This document shows positions 10,448 to 23,101 of a DNA stretch of 64,000 bases, piece after piece. A program made the translations under genes and the position numbers. The stretch comes from Sarcocystis neurona. Taxonomy: Eukaryota; Apicomplexa; Conoidasida; Eucoccidiorida; Sarcocystidae. How positions within the stretch are numbered: position 1 is the stretch's first letter; each line of letters starts with the position of its first letter. The notes beneath the pieces were generated by a model. It saw only the letters and a list, made by a program, of their open reading frames with translations, was not told where the DNA came from and did no database searches. Location of the stretch: positions 1,352,192-1,416,191 of the forward strand of contig KL647312.1 of the NCBI GenBank assembly GCA_000727475.1, given 5' to 3'.

Positions 10448-13400
10448 ATAAGGACACAGTAGCCTGGTGCTTAATCCACCGCAGCACTCCTAGTGGCGCG
10501 CCACACAGAACTACAGGGGAAAATACGTTTAGAAGAGTGCTCGAGGCGTAGCAGGTGTGGAACGACGCAGAATTCTTAGGAGCTCGTGCGCGAGGCACGC
10601 GGGGAAAACACAAATTCGAGCAATGTTTGTGGAAACGTGAAGACTGTGGACTGTGAACTGTGGATGGAGGGAAGTGGGACCGAATCTTCCATGAACCATT
10701 CAAAAGCCATAAAACAGGTGGACTGATAACAAGAAACACTTTGGTGAGCCGCCCTGCAGAAGGGCATGGCTACTTCCCTCGATAGCACGCAGGCGAAGAC
10801 CCGTACTTCCTCCACCTCATCCGCTTACGCCCCTTATTTCGTCTGAATGATGTCTGCTCCATCCGTATCACGTTAACGTACGGAGTGCGTACTGTAGCAC
10901 AGACGACAAATCCGCAAAGGAATTGGCACGGTGGGTGCAATGCAGACAACAGCTAAGAAAAATACTACTTTCCAATCCTTGTGTTTATGTTGACGTATTT
11001 GCCTCACTAGGAATGCAGTGTTCTGCTTTACTGCGTTTCCACTGTGTGGCTGACAGGAGCACGGAACGCGTGAGTGTTGTGTGTGATGTCACTTCGGCTG
11101 TTTCCCGTTGGTATTCAATTGGGGGGTACTCCAATAAGGAATGCAGTGCCACTCAGGATTGCTGGCGGTGTGTTCGACAGCGAATCTCGATGAGCTTTGC
11201 TGCCACACTGTGTACACGATGTGAAAATTGACAAAGGTGTACTGGGAAAAATGCATCACCCGGCTTAGATACACACGAGTGTATGCAGACAGTTGAACAC
11301 GCAGTGGAAGCGACTAGCCTGGGATATACGTGTCGTCATCGCCTGCGTATTCTAATCTCACCTTTGTGGATATTCTTGTGCAAAACGGTTTTAGTGAGCG
11401 ATTGGACCACGGTGGCATTGCGCGTCGTCTCAGCTATGTAAAAAACCGCGTATACGCCTATGCGTACACCTACCGCACGACCTGTAAAGGAGGCCGCCCT
11501 ATTGAGAAGGCATCACCTAAATGATATGATCTCGTATTTTGCCACAGAAGGGTCACGGGCTTTCCGTGGAACTATTCTACGTAAGAGGAAGGACGGCAGC
11601 TGTGGCGAGCACGTTTTCCGGTTTCGCTTGTACACGACGAGGAGAAATTTTTGGTCCTCCTCTACCTAGCCGCTGCCAACGGTTCCACAGAATGCATTTG
11701 CGCATCAGCCCTTTATTAGCGTTGAAGCGCTTATGAAACCAGCTTGAAGACGTTTTCCAACAGAACGGACCTTGTTTGAGGTTGTTATACCGCGTGCACC
11801 TCTTTTTCACAAGGCTTTGTTATGTTCTACCCTTTGGACAACTGTTTAGGAGAAAATATACCTCAGGATCCCCTCTGCATTGTGTCTTCGAGAACCACGG
11901 ATAGAGCTTTCGCTACAGAGTATTGTTTAGAATAAGTCTACGTGCACGTCCTTCGGGAAACTTGAAAGGAAAAAATACTGAATTGCACAATATTGTTGGA
12001 TATGTATATATATATATACGCATACAGACATATACGTCAATTGCACGTATGTGTACCAAGGCGTACACAGGCTAAACAGTCTCTTCTGTTCACAGATTAT
12101 TTTCGTCGCCGTCCAACCGCCCTCAAACAGGACTTAAAGGCCTGAACCCCGCTGGCAGTGATAAGTGGAGAGGCTGCCCGAGTGGTGGTGAGCGTGCTCA
12201 CGTATCTGTGTCTGAAGTGATTTCATTCCGAAAAGTACTACCATTTCTTCGAACTTTCAACACACCACGATATCCGAAGACTTGCCTGAAATGTGTGAAT
12301 CAGAGTACTGCGCCTATCCCTTGTGAGGGAGTTTACTTTATTTGCGTCTCTGCCCATAACACACCTCCCGTCTGGATAGTGCGTCCATACGCCACATGTG
12401 CTCGTAAAGAGTCTCCACGTCAGTCACCAGGTAGGACATTCACCCTTGCAGCTTTCCATCGTGAGGCTCCCTCCCTTCAGAGGTGCGTAGTCGTCATTGT
12501 CCTTGTATGCTCAAGTAGGGGCATCTGCAGTGCTGCACCTCTGCACTGCGGATATGCAGAGCGCTATTTTGCTGCATAGAGAACATAAGGGTATGCACGT
12601 CTGCCTCTTCACAACGTCGCACTTGTTAGGAAGCACGAAAAGACAGACAACTGGAGTCGTCCTCTCCATTTTGGACGACTAAGTTTTTTCGAGGGTACTG
12701 TGTGCAACTGTAAGGTTGTGGACTGCCCACGAGCGGATGTCGCAGCGGCAGAGACACCCCATCAGCAGTCCTACATTCCTCCAACGTGAGGCCTATATAT
12801 TTGATTGACACACGAACCTGCCTTCAAAGGCGAGTAAAATTTTGGCTTCCAGCAACGGAGAGGGTAAAGATTCAGTTAGCAGTGGTATTTAGGACACGAG
12901 TTCTATTATGCAGAGCACAAACAAGAAATCTCAACTTTGCACACAAAAGTGAGAAAAGACTTGAGAGATTGGTCTCCGTTACTATTCGCGAATGTGTACA
13001 GCAAAAGCACGGAGCGTACATGCAGAACACAGTTCACGCCAACATTTCCTCCTCCTTGTGTGACAGGTGTCAGTGCACCTGCATCTGCGCGATACAGATT
13101 AGTAGGTGTACATGTGTATGTATGTACGTATGAGTGTAGGTATCTAGTATATAGCGGTTGCACTTCTCCCAGGCTTGCAAACATGTACTTACAACTTCGA
13201 CGACTTCGCTGGCTAGAGAAAGCTCTTAACTGACCACACCCAGTCGTATTACGCTAAAAAGAGAGCTGTGCACATCGAGAGCCCTCCTTGAATTTTTTCA
13301 GTAGTCAGCATGTCTTCCCTCGAAGCAGGCTATCCTAAAGAGGACTAGTTTCCAAAATTCTTGCACGAATGAAAATTTTTTTCTTCAACTCACACAGTAC

Positions 13401-14122
13401 ATTTTATGAAGCGTTGCGGTGTTCTGAGATGTTGTGCATGATGACGCGCAGAGCGGTTTGCTGCCATTTAGATGTATAGAAAGCTTTCTTCGTTAGCCGT
13501 CCCATATATTATGCCTTGCTTTGGCCTCTCCAACTCTTCTTCCCCAGGACGCACGGCGGTGGTTTCTTTGCCACTGTATACCCTCAGGGTCGCGTTGTCA
13601 GCTGAAACTCCGGACAATTTTCTTGAGGAATTTCGCTTCCCAGTTTCTTCCGGGAAGTACTTGCTCGATTTTTTCATTCTTTCAGAATTTTTCCCAAGAC
13701 CGTTGCAGCGTGGAAGGAGAATTTCTTTAGTGGGCACTCGATACCATGGAGACTACTAAGTCAATAATAAGTTATCAAAGGGAGACCTCTGTGCTACCGC
13801 CGCTGTGCTAGGTCTGCATATATTTCGCTTGTCCACAGTCTGAAGAGAAGCACGAGAAGAGTACATCCGGGTGGTACAAAGAGTCTTCGTGTATCGGAAC
13901 GTTTCCCGGGTGATTTCCGAATTGTCAGAGATGTACGCCAGAGGTGCAGAGGGTACAGCCGTACTCACTCTTTACGCGTCTACCGTCGTATATCCTCGCG
14001 CGCAACAAGTTGTACACAATGTCGTGCCCATCGGTGGCTTTTCACATCCATAGGTGGACTGCGACACGAATGTGTGTGCCCGTTCAGGCCCCCCGTAGGC
14101 ATACATCGGACGTTCACGCGTC
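10448..14122. other. Repeat-poor intergenic DNA, no supported gene
   Basis: No frame here has a recognisable domain or a consistent set of splice sites. Features seen are an AT microsatellite at about 12000-12035 and a possible - strand donor (GTAAGT) near 13188 with no partner. A stretch near 12170-12260 vaguely resembles a tRNA D-arm but cannot fold into a full tRNA. Confidence 0.4.
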
Positions 14123-14227
14123 GTGAATTCACACGTGCAGTGTGCGTTCAGAAGTCAGCTGCGCTTTGTTGCTCCAACTCTTGTAGTGAAGGAAGACGCT
14201 CCTTTTCGTGAAGAGTCTTTCAGCGCA

Positions 14228-17140
14228 ATGACGACAAAACGCTGTATGTCGTGGAAATCAACAAACTGCTCACATTATGTAGAGTCTGCTGGCGAAGACG
14301 ACAATGAGTATCTATCGGCAGTCAGCATAAAACATTTTGTACGAAGGCAACCATCTCCGAAACATGAGGGAGATCCTCCCGAACTTTCCGTATGGACTGC
14401 TGTTGCTGGCGACAGCGTTGAACTTCAGTCTAACGCCGTGCAGTCATCCCTGTTTGACGACGGAGTAGAGAAGCCTGCACGCTACCTAGACGATCGGCAT
14501 CATGAGCATTCCTCCCAGAGTTCGTTGAGTCCAGGGCAGTCCTCGCTAACACGCTCTCCTCGCGAAATTACATCAGCTGAGAAAGCATCTCTTGCATGTG
14601 AAAGTCTGGCTGTAGAAAATTCTAGAAGTTCACCAATTGCTTTCAAAGGAGCAGAGAGTGACGGTAACAAGACGCACAAGCAAGTAAGGAGTAATTATTC
14701 TTCTGCTAGAAGCACACAGTCACACGTGCAGGAAGAAGACGAGGAAAGCAGCTCGTCAGAAAGACGAGTCCCGTCAGCTTTGCATGAAAACCGTCGACAG
14801 TTGATCTCTACGGATAGACACTCGCATAATATCCGACTTTCGAATACCGAAGTCTCTTTAGGTTGCTACGAAGGGTGGAGGCCTCCTGCCTGCACTACTG
14901 CGACTGTAGATACCGAATGGGAAAGCGGGACACGTTTGGAGAACGAAGCACTTCCAGTTGAGCCATTTTCCAACGTTCTTCATCGTGCCACGTTGACTGC
15001 CTCACCAAATATAAGTAAGAACAAAGCAAGTCATACTGCCACAGAGGCGACACACCTGCAAACTATCGAGAAACTTTGCCTGTCGACTGTCAACTGCGAG
15101 AACCACAAAGCTGATCAACAGTCAGCCACACAGAAACAAGCGCAGCCACTCACAGCGAGCTTCCTGGAGAGTCTGGCTACGGTTCGGTGCAGCTCGCAGG
15201 GATCCTTCCCTGCTTTTAGTTTGAAAACTCCTCAAATCCATGAAGAAGTCGCCTCAACGCTAACAAACGATCTTTATTCTGTGAGCTACCAACATCCTCC
15301 AGCTCAGTACTTCACACCTATTCAACACTCAGATTCAGCTTTAGCCACTCGGCCGCTGCGGTCACGCATGCTCCACCAATTTCTTCAACCTCTAACCTCA
15401 GATAAGTCCCTCCCTTTCCTTTTGCCACCGCCGTCCCCGTCTGGCCAAGGCGCCGCTCCCAGCCTCAATCCAAGCCGGACATCCCCCTCGTCTCCTCGCA
15501 TTATTGCTGGCAGCCTATTTTGCCCTAGTCTCCCAAGCTGTGAAACTTCAGTTACTCGCGAAAACCCTCGAACTTCTGACCCAACTAGTCCCGCCCAACT
15601 AAACTTACCTGGAAGCTCCCCGAATTCCCCGCTCTTTAAAGAACCAACGTGTGAGATTTCTTACTGCTCGCCTGCAGTCGTCACCAGGAGTCGGCAACTT
15701 AACGAGCCAGCGCACTCTGTGACTCACGACCACCAGGGACCAAGTACTTCAGCAAAGGCGCCGAAATCTGTAGCGTCTGAGGAAGATTTCGCTTCCGTGG
15801 CTCCCTCTTCTTCTTCAGGTAGTTCTCAAGAGCTCTCGCCTACAGAACAATGCCACGCAGCAACTGAAGTTCCACACATCCACTATTTTCCTCCACAACA
15901 GGGGCTGCAGCTCGTGGAAACAACAGGCGCGGTAAAAATCGAGCAACCTGAACGTGCACAATCTTCAAAATGCGAAACATCACCCAATTTGCACCGTAAC
16001 CCCTACTTCGACACCAAACAGGGATCCCCTGTCAACCGCGAAACTGGATTTTCAACTGACGAAATTGAGACTGTAGGGGATTCACGAAACTTTCACAATG
16101 TCAAAGAACACCCAGCGCCGATTGAAGAAGAAACAGGTTTTGCAAGGGGAAATTCTTCATGGACGGACACAAGCAGACTCATCAAAGACGAGTGTTCGTC
16201 TGACGGCAATCTCTTCTTCATAAAGGAAACCGGGGGTTTGCCAGCATCTGCGCGAGCCCCCTCTTCCGAAAGAAATCTTGCTCTTGACGCGAAAAAATCG
16301 CACTCTCCCACGTATGTCCCAGCCTCTTCACGTGTTGAAGATGAGGGGCTTCCTCCGCTCTTACTGGGAAGAAATGCTCTTCCGCTTCCTCCAGAGGAGA
16401 CGAAGTCTCATCCGTACGGCTACGCCAGCACAATCGACCACCCACAACAGAGAATAGAGCAGTCAGTTGGACTCTTTCTTCCCGAGCAGCGAATGCAGGA
16501 ATTCGCAGCCAGACAAAGGGAGCCAACGGGGGTACTGCCCGATCCAAACAAACCGCAGCAGACCGACTCACGGAGTGATTGTCCACAACAACTGCAGCCT
16601 TTGGCCACATCCCCCTCTGCATCAGACGAACTGGTCCAGCCTGCGAGGGTCCCTGGGTCGTCTATGGCTTTGCTCTATCCACAACAGATACAAAATCCCT
16701 TCCAGTATGCCTGCGTAGGCACTGTAGATACACCTGCACACCTGGTGACCAACACTGCGGTTGCCAGCACACACTCGCTTTCTCCGCAGGCTCAACTGCC
16801 GGCTGCTCCCCAGCAACTGCGGTTGCCCTACGAACTTGACACGAAGTCCCTTCCAATTGTTGGGCCTCCAACCCTTCTAGGTAGTTATCCTTTTGCTTTT
16901 CCAAATGCCTTCTGGGGAGCTAGCAGGCAGATTACTGAGCCAGCAGCCGACCACGTGGGACAGCAGGTCTACGGATATCCCAACGTGCTCGCATGCCCTC
17001 TTCTTCCGTCTCAGAATCCCCCTAACCTGCAGGAATCTGACGCTGCCGCCTTTGCTGCATTCAACTGCGGGATACCTCTGCCCCCCCCTTGGTTCTCTGG
17101 TACGTCAGCAGCTCCTGGAGAGCTCACCGTAGCGCCGTAG
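14228..17140 (+). CDS. Large Ser/Pro-rich protein of unknown function, perhaps the 5' part of the AP2 gene
   Basis: A 971-codon frame runs from the first in-frame ATG (MTTKRCMSWKSTNC) to TAG at 17140. The frame itself opens at a GTG at 14123, which is not a credible eukaryotic start. The protein is hydrophilic and disordered, with Ser-, Pro- and Gln-rich stretches, no membrane segment, no signal peptide and no recognised domain. The last third becomes Pro/Gln/Ala-rich, like an activation domain. Almost no CAG homopolymers occur, unlike the right of the window. The frame has the same register as the AP2 frame downstream. A donor G|GTACGT at 17100 and an acceptor AACCTGTAG ending at 17819 would join them in phase across 720 bp. 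Large apicomplexan AP2 proteins typically have such disordered flanks, so one gene is plausible, but two adjacent genes cannot be excluded. Confidence 0.6.
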   Translation: MTTKRCMSWKSTNCSHYVESAGEDDNEYLSAVSIKHFVRRQPSPKHEGDPPELSVWTAVAGDSVELQSNAVQSSLFDDGVEKPARYLDDRHHEHSSQSSLSPGQSSLTRSPREITSAEKASLACESLAVENSRSSPIAFKGAESDGNKTHKQVRSNYSSARSTQSHVQEEDEESSSSERRVPSALHENRRQLISTDRHSHNIRLSNTEVSLGCYEGWRPPACTTATVDTEWESGTRLENEALPVEPFSNVLHRATLTASPNISKNKASHTATEATHLQTIEKLCLSTVNCENHKADQQSATQKQAQPLTASFLESLATVRCSSQGSFPAFSLKTPQIHEEVASTLTNDLYSVSYQHPPAQYFTPIQHSDSALATRPLRSRMLHQFLQPLTSDKSLPFLLPPPSPSGQGAAPSLNPSRTSPSSPRIIAGSLFCPSLPSCETSVTRENPRTSDPTSPAQLNLPGSSPNSPLFKEPTCEISYCSPAVVTRSRQLNEPAHSVTHDHQGPSTSAKAPKSVASEEDFASVAPSSSSGSSQELSPTEQCHAATEVPHIHYFPPQQGLQLVETTGAVKIEQPERAQSSKCETSPNLHRNPYFDTKQGSPVNRETGFSTDEIETVGDSRNFHNVKEHPAPIEEETGFARGNSSWTDTSRLIKDECSSDGNLFFIKETGGLPASARAPSSERNLALDAKKSHSPTYVPASSRVEDEGLPPLLLGRNALPLPPEETKSHPYGYASTIDHPQQRIEQSVGLFLPEQRMQEFAARQREPTGVLPDPNKPQQTDSRSDCPQQLQPLATSPSASDELVQPARVPGSSMALLYPQQIQNPFQYACVGTVDTPAHLVTNTAVASTHSLSPQAQLPAAPQQLRLPYELDTKSLPIVGPPTLLGSYPFAFPNAFWGASRQITEPAADHVGQQVYGYPNVLACPLLPSQNPPNLQESDAAAFAAFNCGIPLPPPWFSGTSAAPGELTVAP

Positions 17141-17819
17141 GCACGCGTTAACACGAACATGCACATATACGTATGTGAAGATCTACCTGTACTTATATAT
17201 CTGCACGAAAAGCTACAGCCCTACCCCGGCGACTGTATTCATGTACCTACAGTGGTGCGTATAGGAGTGCACATCCAATATATCTACACATATATGTATG
17301 CGGCGTTGTTTTAGAATAAAAGCATTTTTCCTGTGTGTGAATCATACCCCCAAGTGAACTCCTTCTTCTACGAGTAGACGTTCCACTCGGCAGTTCTGCT
17401 CTCTTCTTCCCCTTCCTCCAGTCAAGATTACAAAATCGTAGGAAGCCCCCGAGGGTGCACGGCGTTACCTAAGGAGAAAACGTGTCAGGAGCTGCGCACT
17501 GGGACAGTTGAGGACGTCCTCACAACCAGATGGCTGAAGCACTCATCTTTAGTGGAGATACTTGTGACACCCAGCCCTAGAGCACAATATCCTCTGGTTT
17601 CACGGAAGCATTCATGTGGTGTGGGGTTGATAAATTATACACACCAAGAGAGAGCACAACGCAAAGAAATACCATCTCGCCACGCAACAGTGCTCGCCTG
17701 TCCGAGCCTTTAATGTGTTCGTGTGCTTTGTTCTCTGGAGTTCTTACCTTGCCTGTAGACGGCGCTCGTACACGAAATCAGTACCCCCGTGTCGCTACGT
17801 TACCAATTCCAACCTGTAG
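17100..17819 (+). other. Putative intron or intergenic gap before the AP2 domains
   Basis: This interval carries TATATA/GTATG low-complexity sequence at 17150-17300 and an AATAAA at about 17314. The second could be a polyadenylation signal of the upstream frame, or chance. Treated as an intron, it preserves reading phase (phase 1) between the two large frames. Treated as intergenic, it leaves the AP2 frame without a good start codon. Confidence 0.4.
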
Positions 17820-20800
17820 TCCCTCGCTTGCTTTTTTCTGTCGTGTCTTTCTCCGAGTCGAAAACTGCGCGCTCGGCTATCTTATCCCTGTATGGATCAC
17901 GTGGTTCCCGCGTGCGTGTAGAGACACCACCTGAAAACGTCCCGGTGGTCCGCGCGGTGATCACGTCAGCAGACAATGTACAGCGGCACGCAGCACGTCC
18001 AAATCCTCTTTCTCCCCGGCAAGTAGCCGACGTTGGCTCCTACATTCCCCGAATGGTCGGCGTGTCATCCTTGTTTCGCGGAGCTGGCACGGACCTTTCA
18101 CTGGAGGCTCATACGCAGGCAGGTCCTGCTCATGACTCATTGAGCTTCCTGCCGTCGGCAGCCGGCGCAGGGGCTGCACCGGTGACTCTTCCGGGATCCG
18201 TTGAAGTTTATCGGAAATCTGGCAGCGCCGCGTCGCGTAACGCTGGTGACTCTGGGCGCTGCTCACTGCGGCTCGCCAAATCCTCACGGAAAAGACGCCT
18301 GCTGCAGAACAGCGCCCCGCCCGAGTCAGCACCTCGAGACCACAAGGATTTCCTTTTGGAGCTCCTTGCGTGTAGCTTGGAGCCAGTCAAGGGTGTGCAT
18401 ATGGATAGACTCCGCAAGACGTGGGTGGCGTCGTGGCTTGTGGGTAAGCGGCGTGTGACACGCATTTTTTCATTCCAGAAGTTTGGTTTTTTTGGAGCGC
18501 GGGAACAGGCCATCCGGCAGAGAAGGGAGGCGCTGCTGAATCCGGAGCTTGAAAGCGAAGAAGCGCAGCGTGTCGTCACGGCGGCGGCAGCTGCAGCTGC
18601 CGCAGCAGTAGCTCCCAGTGTATCAGCAGTATGCACAGCAACAGCCGGTGCAGGTGCAGCAGATGTGGCAGAACAACACCAGCCCACTGGTGATCCAGAT
18701 CGACGGCTTGTGCAGAAAATCGCCGACAGCCTTCCTTTCGTTGTAGGCGTTACCTACCATGGCGAGAGTTTTTCTTGGATTGCAAACCACAGAAAGCCTA
18801 TGGGGAAAATTGTGGCACGGAGAAGATTCTCGATCGCTGAATACGGGTTTCTGGAGGCTCGTAGGCGTGCAGCGGTGATGATGTTTCACTGGCATAAACA
18901 GGGAAGAGTTGTGGAGCCAGAAGATTACGACCAGGGTGCTGCTGCTATTTTCAACGCACAGCAGAGACCACAGTTACCAGACACTGCCAATAGTGAAGGG
19001 TTTGTCTACTGGTATCCGGCTTGCACAGCAAACGAACCGCTCTACTTGATGACTGCATTCGACGAGGAATCATGCGATGAGGCCATGGTGCTTCTGGCCA
19101 GTATATGCGGAAATCCGTGGAAGAAGGTTTGTAAAGGACAGCCACAAGGCGGTGTCGAGGAAGTGTTTCTTTCTGGAGGTGAGACAGCAGCCACGGCCCG
19201 TTTCCTCAGCAGTTTCCATTCTGATGGCGCTTGCACGAACTGGTACCTGAGCAATAGCCAGAGGAGAGAGAGAAACAGTAATTTTTGGGAAGGACTGAAA
19301 AAGGGAAGACACCACCTGGATGCGGGTGGAACCTGCATACTTTCCCCACGGAAGCGACTCAAATGCAGCTCCGTCTCTAGGAAAAATCCACATGCAAAGA
19401 AGTATGCTTCATCAGATGTACAAGAGGCGCAGGCGCTAAGAAGTTTGCTGACCAGCCCCGCTAGAGGTGCACAGGCTGCGTTGAGCAGACGACAGAGTCA
19501 GGCGCTTTGCAAGAATAGAAGCGGTTCAAAACAGGCAGAAGCAGAGGGTGATGACAGCTGCTGGGAAGGAAGAACCGGGTCTGCATGTCGGGCTGTGTCC
19601 AGTAATACGGACAGTGTGCAAACCGTCTCTTACACAAGAAAAGACGCACCAACGCCATTAAGGCATCGTGTCTTGGTGAGCAGCAGGATACGCGAGAGAC
19701 CTGGGGACACTAGAAAAAAAGCAGTTCTACTGCGAAATAGCGTCTCCGCTGCACACATCTGCTCAATGAAAGAAAACCCTGCCTTTTGTTCTTCGACTTA
19801 CTGGACGAGAAGGAAGCAAGCTGAGCAGAGAGCAAGAAAAAGAGATGAATCAGACACTGAGGTGCAGAACTTCGCTGAAAAAGAGAATGTTTCGGCAGGC
19901 AGCGAAAGTGCCCTCTACAAGGCAGATACGCAACGCCAGCGCACCGATGCGCACGAGCAGCCGCACTCTGCCCAAGACGTTCTGCGCGCTTGTTTCGGTA
20001 GTGAACCGGCTTCGGCCATGTACAGCGCCGCAGCGTCACAAGAGGTTGAAGAAGCAGAAGCCTTGACGTGTCAGCTGCCGTCTGTTGAGGCGGACGAAAC
20101 AGGACATGAGGCAGAGGAAGAAGAAGTGGGCGACGGTGAAGAGGAAGAAGAGGTAGAGGAGGAAGATGAAGAAGAGCCCACAAAGGCAACCTTCCATGAT
20201 ACAGGCTCCGTGCGTACTTTCGCTGCAGGAAGTGACGGGTCGGAATGTAGGAATCGCGAGAACAGACGCCCCCCCACAATTCCACCAGTCACATCTGGTC
20301 AGGCGCTCTCACAAGGTGCCACACGTGAGTTTAGCAGACCTAAAACTGTTCGAGGGGGTGACGCGTGTGAAGAGGAACGCCGCGGTGAAAATCGGTTGCC
20401 TACGCTACACGGTGGGCAAGAGCACACCTTTAATAGTGGAGCAAGTCCATTTACACAGGCGCCTCACCTGCTCGAGAACGCCTCCTGGTTCGGTGATAGC
20501 TGCGTGCAGAACGTCACTCTCACTCAGCAACAGCAAGAGCAATTCTACCAGGAGTATTCCAGAAAAGATTCAACTCATCCCCCCAATCTCCCTGCAACTA
20601 AATGTAACGTAGGGTCCCCGCCTCTGTACGTCTTGGATAGCTCATCGGCACAGCTGTCGCGTGCAGGGAAAAAAACTAAACCAGTCGTGTGTGCATTCAA
20701 AGAGAAACCCAGCCAGCTCTCAAGCGTCCACTCAGAAAATTATCAAGACTGCTCACCTCTCCTCGTGCCGCAGACACAGCTGTGTGCAAACGTGTCTTTC

Positions 20801-20869
20801 GAGTGTAGTGACGCGGCCCCGCTTCCCTGTAGAATGGAGCTGGTGGTGCAGGAGCATTTTTCGAAATGA
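17820..20869 (+). CDS. ApiAP2 transcription factor with two AP2 domains
   Basis: This is a sequence-specific DNA-binding regulator of the apicomplexan AP2 family, acting in the nucleus. The first AP2 domain, about 18385-18540, shows the family pattern: GVHMDRLRKTWVASW, then GKRR, then FSFQKFGFFGAREQAI. The second, about 18730-18910, reads GVTYHGESFSWIANH, then RRRFSIAEYGFLEARRRA. A conserved-looking block follows at about 19000-19140 (GFVYWYPACTANEPLYLM). Basic clusters such as RKRR could serve as nuclear signals. A long Glu/Asp run lies at about 20110-20180. The frame extends upstream to a GTG at 17789 but has no ATG before the domains that is clearly initiating, so a 5' exon is expected. 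The start given assumes the acceptor ending at 17819. The C-terminus (VVQEHFSK) ends at TGA at 20867-20869. Confidence 0.88.
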
Positions 20870-23101
20870 AGGCGTCTACGCAAGACGCGAGACAGAGAAA
20901 AGCCTCACGTGACCTAAAATGAAGATAGAACGACGGGCTGTACTCAGTAACCTCAGGCGGCCTTCAGTGGTGAAGAGTGCTGCAGCCCTAGGTGACATGC
21001 GCAATTTTGTCGGGCAGATGGCCGACTCCCGCACGTGCCAGAACGTGTACACTTAGATCAACAGTAGCCTAGTTACGTGGAAGTTCAGGTGGCGAGTATC
21101 AAGCCTTCACACGGTAGGGTTCTGTCGTACCACGCTTCGCCCTTGCGGGTACGACGCAGTCTGCGGAGGCCCACCCACACCTGAATAGTAGCAGGCTCTT
21201 CTCTGGAGAACACAGGCGCAGGCCGTTTTCCAAAGCAGCCATTTCCAGATCAGGCTGCTCACATATACTGCTACGCAGTCGCGTGTGCGTCATGTGTTGT
21301 TCCCTCTGTTTACCCGTGCTTCTCCCTTACGTTGGGGTCTTTAAAAAGAGCAAGGTTTGGAGAGCAGTCTCCCCTAATGCGAATTCTCGTAGTCCGCGCG
21401 CACGGGAAATTTCTTGTACGTCTCATGTGTGCATTCGTTGGTTCATTCTTGCATTACAAACAACTCCACTTGATGACTTATTCACAGAAAAGAGCTGTTA
21501 CGCGATCCAGGTTGTCACAGACAAACACACGGGCGATTCTCCCCTCTGTGGAACGTATCGTCGCATTGCTTGACCGTTTTGTGCAAGGACTGCTGGATAA
21601 CCACCGCCCTCGGAAACGAGCACGGAAAAGTCACAAACACACGCACGTGTAAACGCCTGCGTCTACACGCGCGCTTGCACACGCATACGCACGCTCACAC
21701 GAGCTAGTCCAAATTAACACAGCTCTGATGGTGAGCATTCTTCTGCGCTGCCGTTCTTACGTGTAGTTGAAGATTTGGCTTTTCAGCTTTTAGACGTTAC
21801 AGAGTGGTAGGCTGCCGCCGTCCCCTTCCACTTGCGCCGTTGTCGAGAAGCTTGTGCCACCTGTGAAGTGGCCTGCGCATTACGAGGACTGAAACTTGGA
21901 ATACGTTTTGGGTGTGCGTTGCACTTTTAATGCCGGAAACAGGTAAATCGTGTAATTCATCGATGCAGTGGTCACAGTTCAGAAACGAATCCTCACAGGG
22001 TGCGTAGCAATGTCTTTCTCGTCCGCTTATGAAAAGTATGCCTCTTTGCAGTGAAGCAGTGAAGACATACTCGCTCCCATTTGCAATGACGCGTTACGGA
22101 ATACCATCGGCCGAATGTATGTCCTGAGCGTGAAGACGCACCACGCGAACGACAAACTACCGCAGTGTCCCGCGGCTGTTGTAGCCCCGAAGGTCAGAAG
22201 GAAGTGGTGACGGCAAATTGTAACATGCACACTTCCACCACAGGCAGTTGAGCCGCGTTCCAACCCCCAGAAATCCGTACAACCCCACAAGAGTCACACG
22301 TGAGGCACACCTCACACAAACTTACAGCTAATTCGCAGGAGTGCGGCAAAAATGCCTAGAATTCCTCTACAGAAATCACGCAGGTACGTTTCGAATGTGT
22401 TAAATTATGTGTGACGCAGGGGTACCATTGTACGACTATGTCCAAACTGGAAACGTACTTATGTGGTGACTTCTTTGCGGCAGTCCAGAGAGGCAGGAAC
22501 CTGCTGAATAATGGTGTTCGGAATACGTGCAAATACGTGCGTACGGGTGGGACGCACCAACAAACGAACGATTACGCGCATTTCACCAAGGATTCATTCC
22601 ATTCTGTTGCTTCTGCCGTCTTGTCGTTCCGAAAGTATTTGGTAAGCTCGCCACTACAGAGCTGTTTACATCACATGCTGGCCTAACGGAAATTGGTACC
22701 TTGAGCAACAGTCAGTGAGTGCACGCCTCCGCACTTGAAACTGCGGAGCGCTCTCACTGTATCTGGTCCCCTCCTTTCTCTTCCTAAGACCGCGTACGCG
22801 TTCCCCGTCCTATACGTCTGTTCCTTTCGAGAAACCCTTTCGATCACAATAATCTTTACAACGAGAACTGACTTTATTTTGTTGGATGACTGAGTGGTCA
22901 CTGTTCCGCCCCACTTCTTTCCTCTCACCAATGTTTTCACTTCTTTTGACCACTTTTCGCCACCTAGGTTGAAATCTTTGCTTCACGTTTCGCGCTCTGC
23001 GTCGTGATCTCCTTCGATTTCTACACCACCACCTCATTTGATGGAGACCGCGCTGATATCCTCATTGTACTGACCTCGAACCTCAAGGCGCAATTATTTC
23101 T
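20870..23101. other. Intergenic, no supported gene
   Basis: This is downstream of the AP2 gene. A + strand ATG-led stretch from about 22438 (MSKLETYLCGDFFAAVQRG) is open to a GTAAGC at about 22641 and could be an orphan exon, but no partner or domain was seen. The remainder shows nothing beyond short random frames. Confidence 0.35.

Noticed and set aside
12170..12260. tRNA-like segment (GCCCGAGTGGT)
   Set aside because: The D-arm-like word is present, but no T-loop, anticodon stem or pairing acceptor ends were found.
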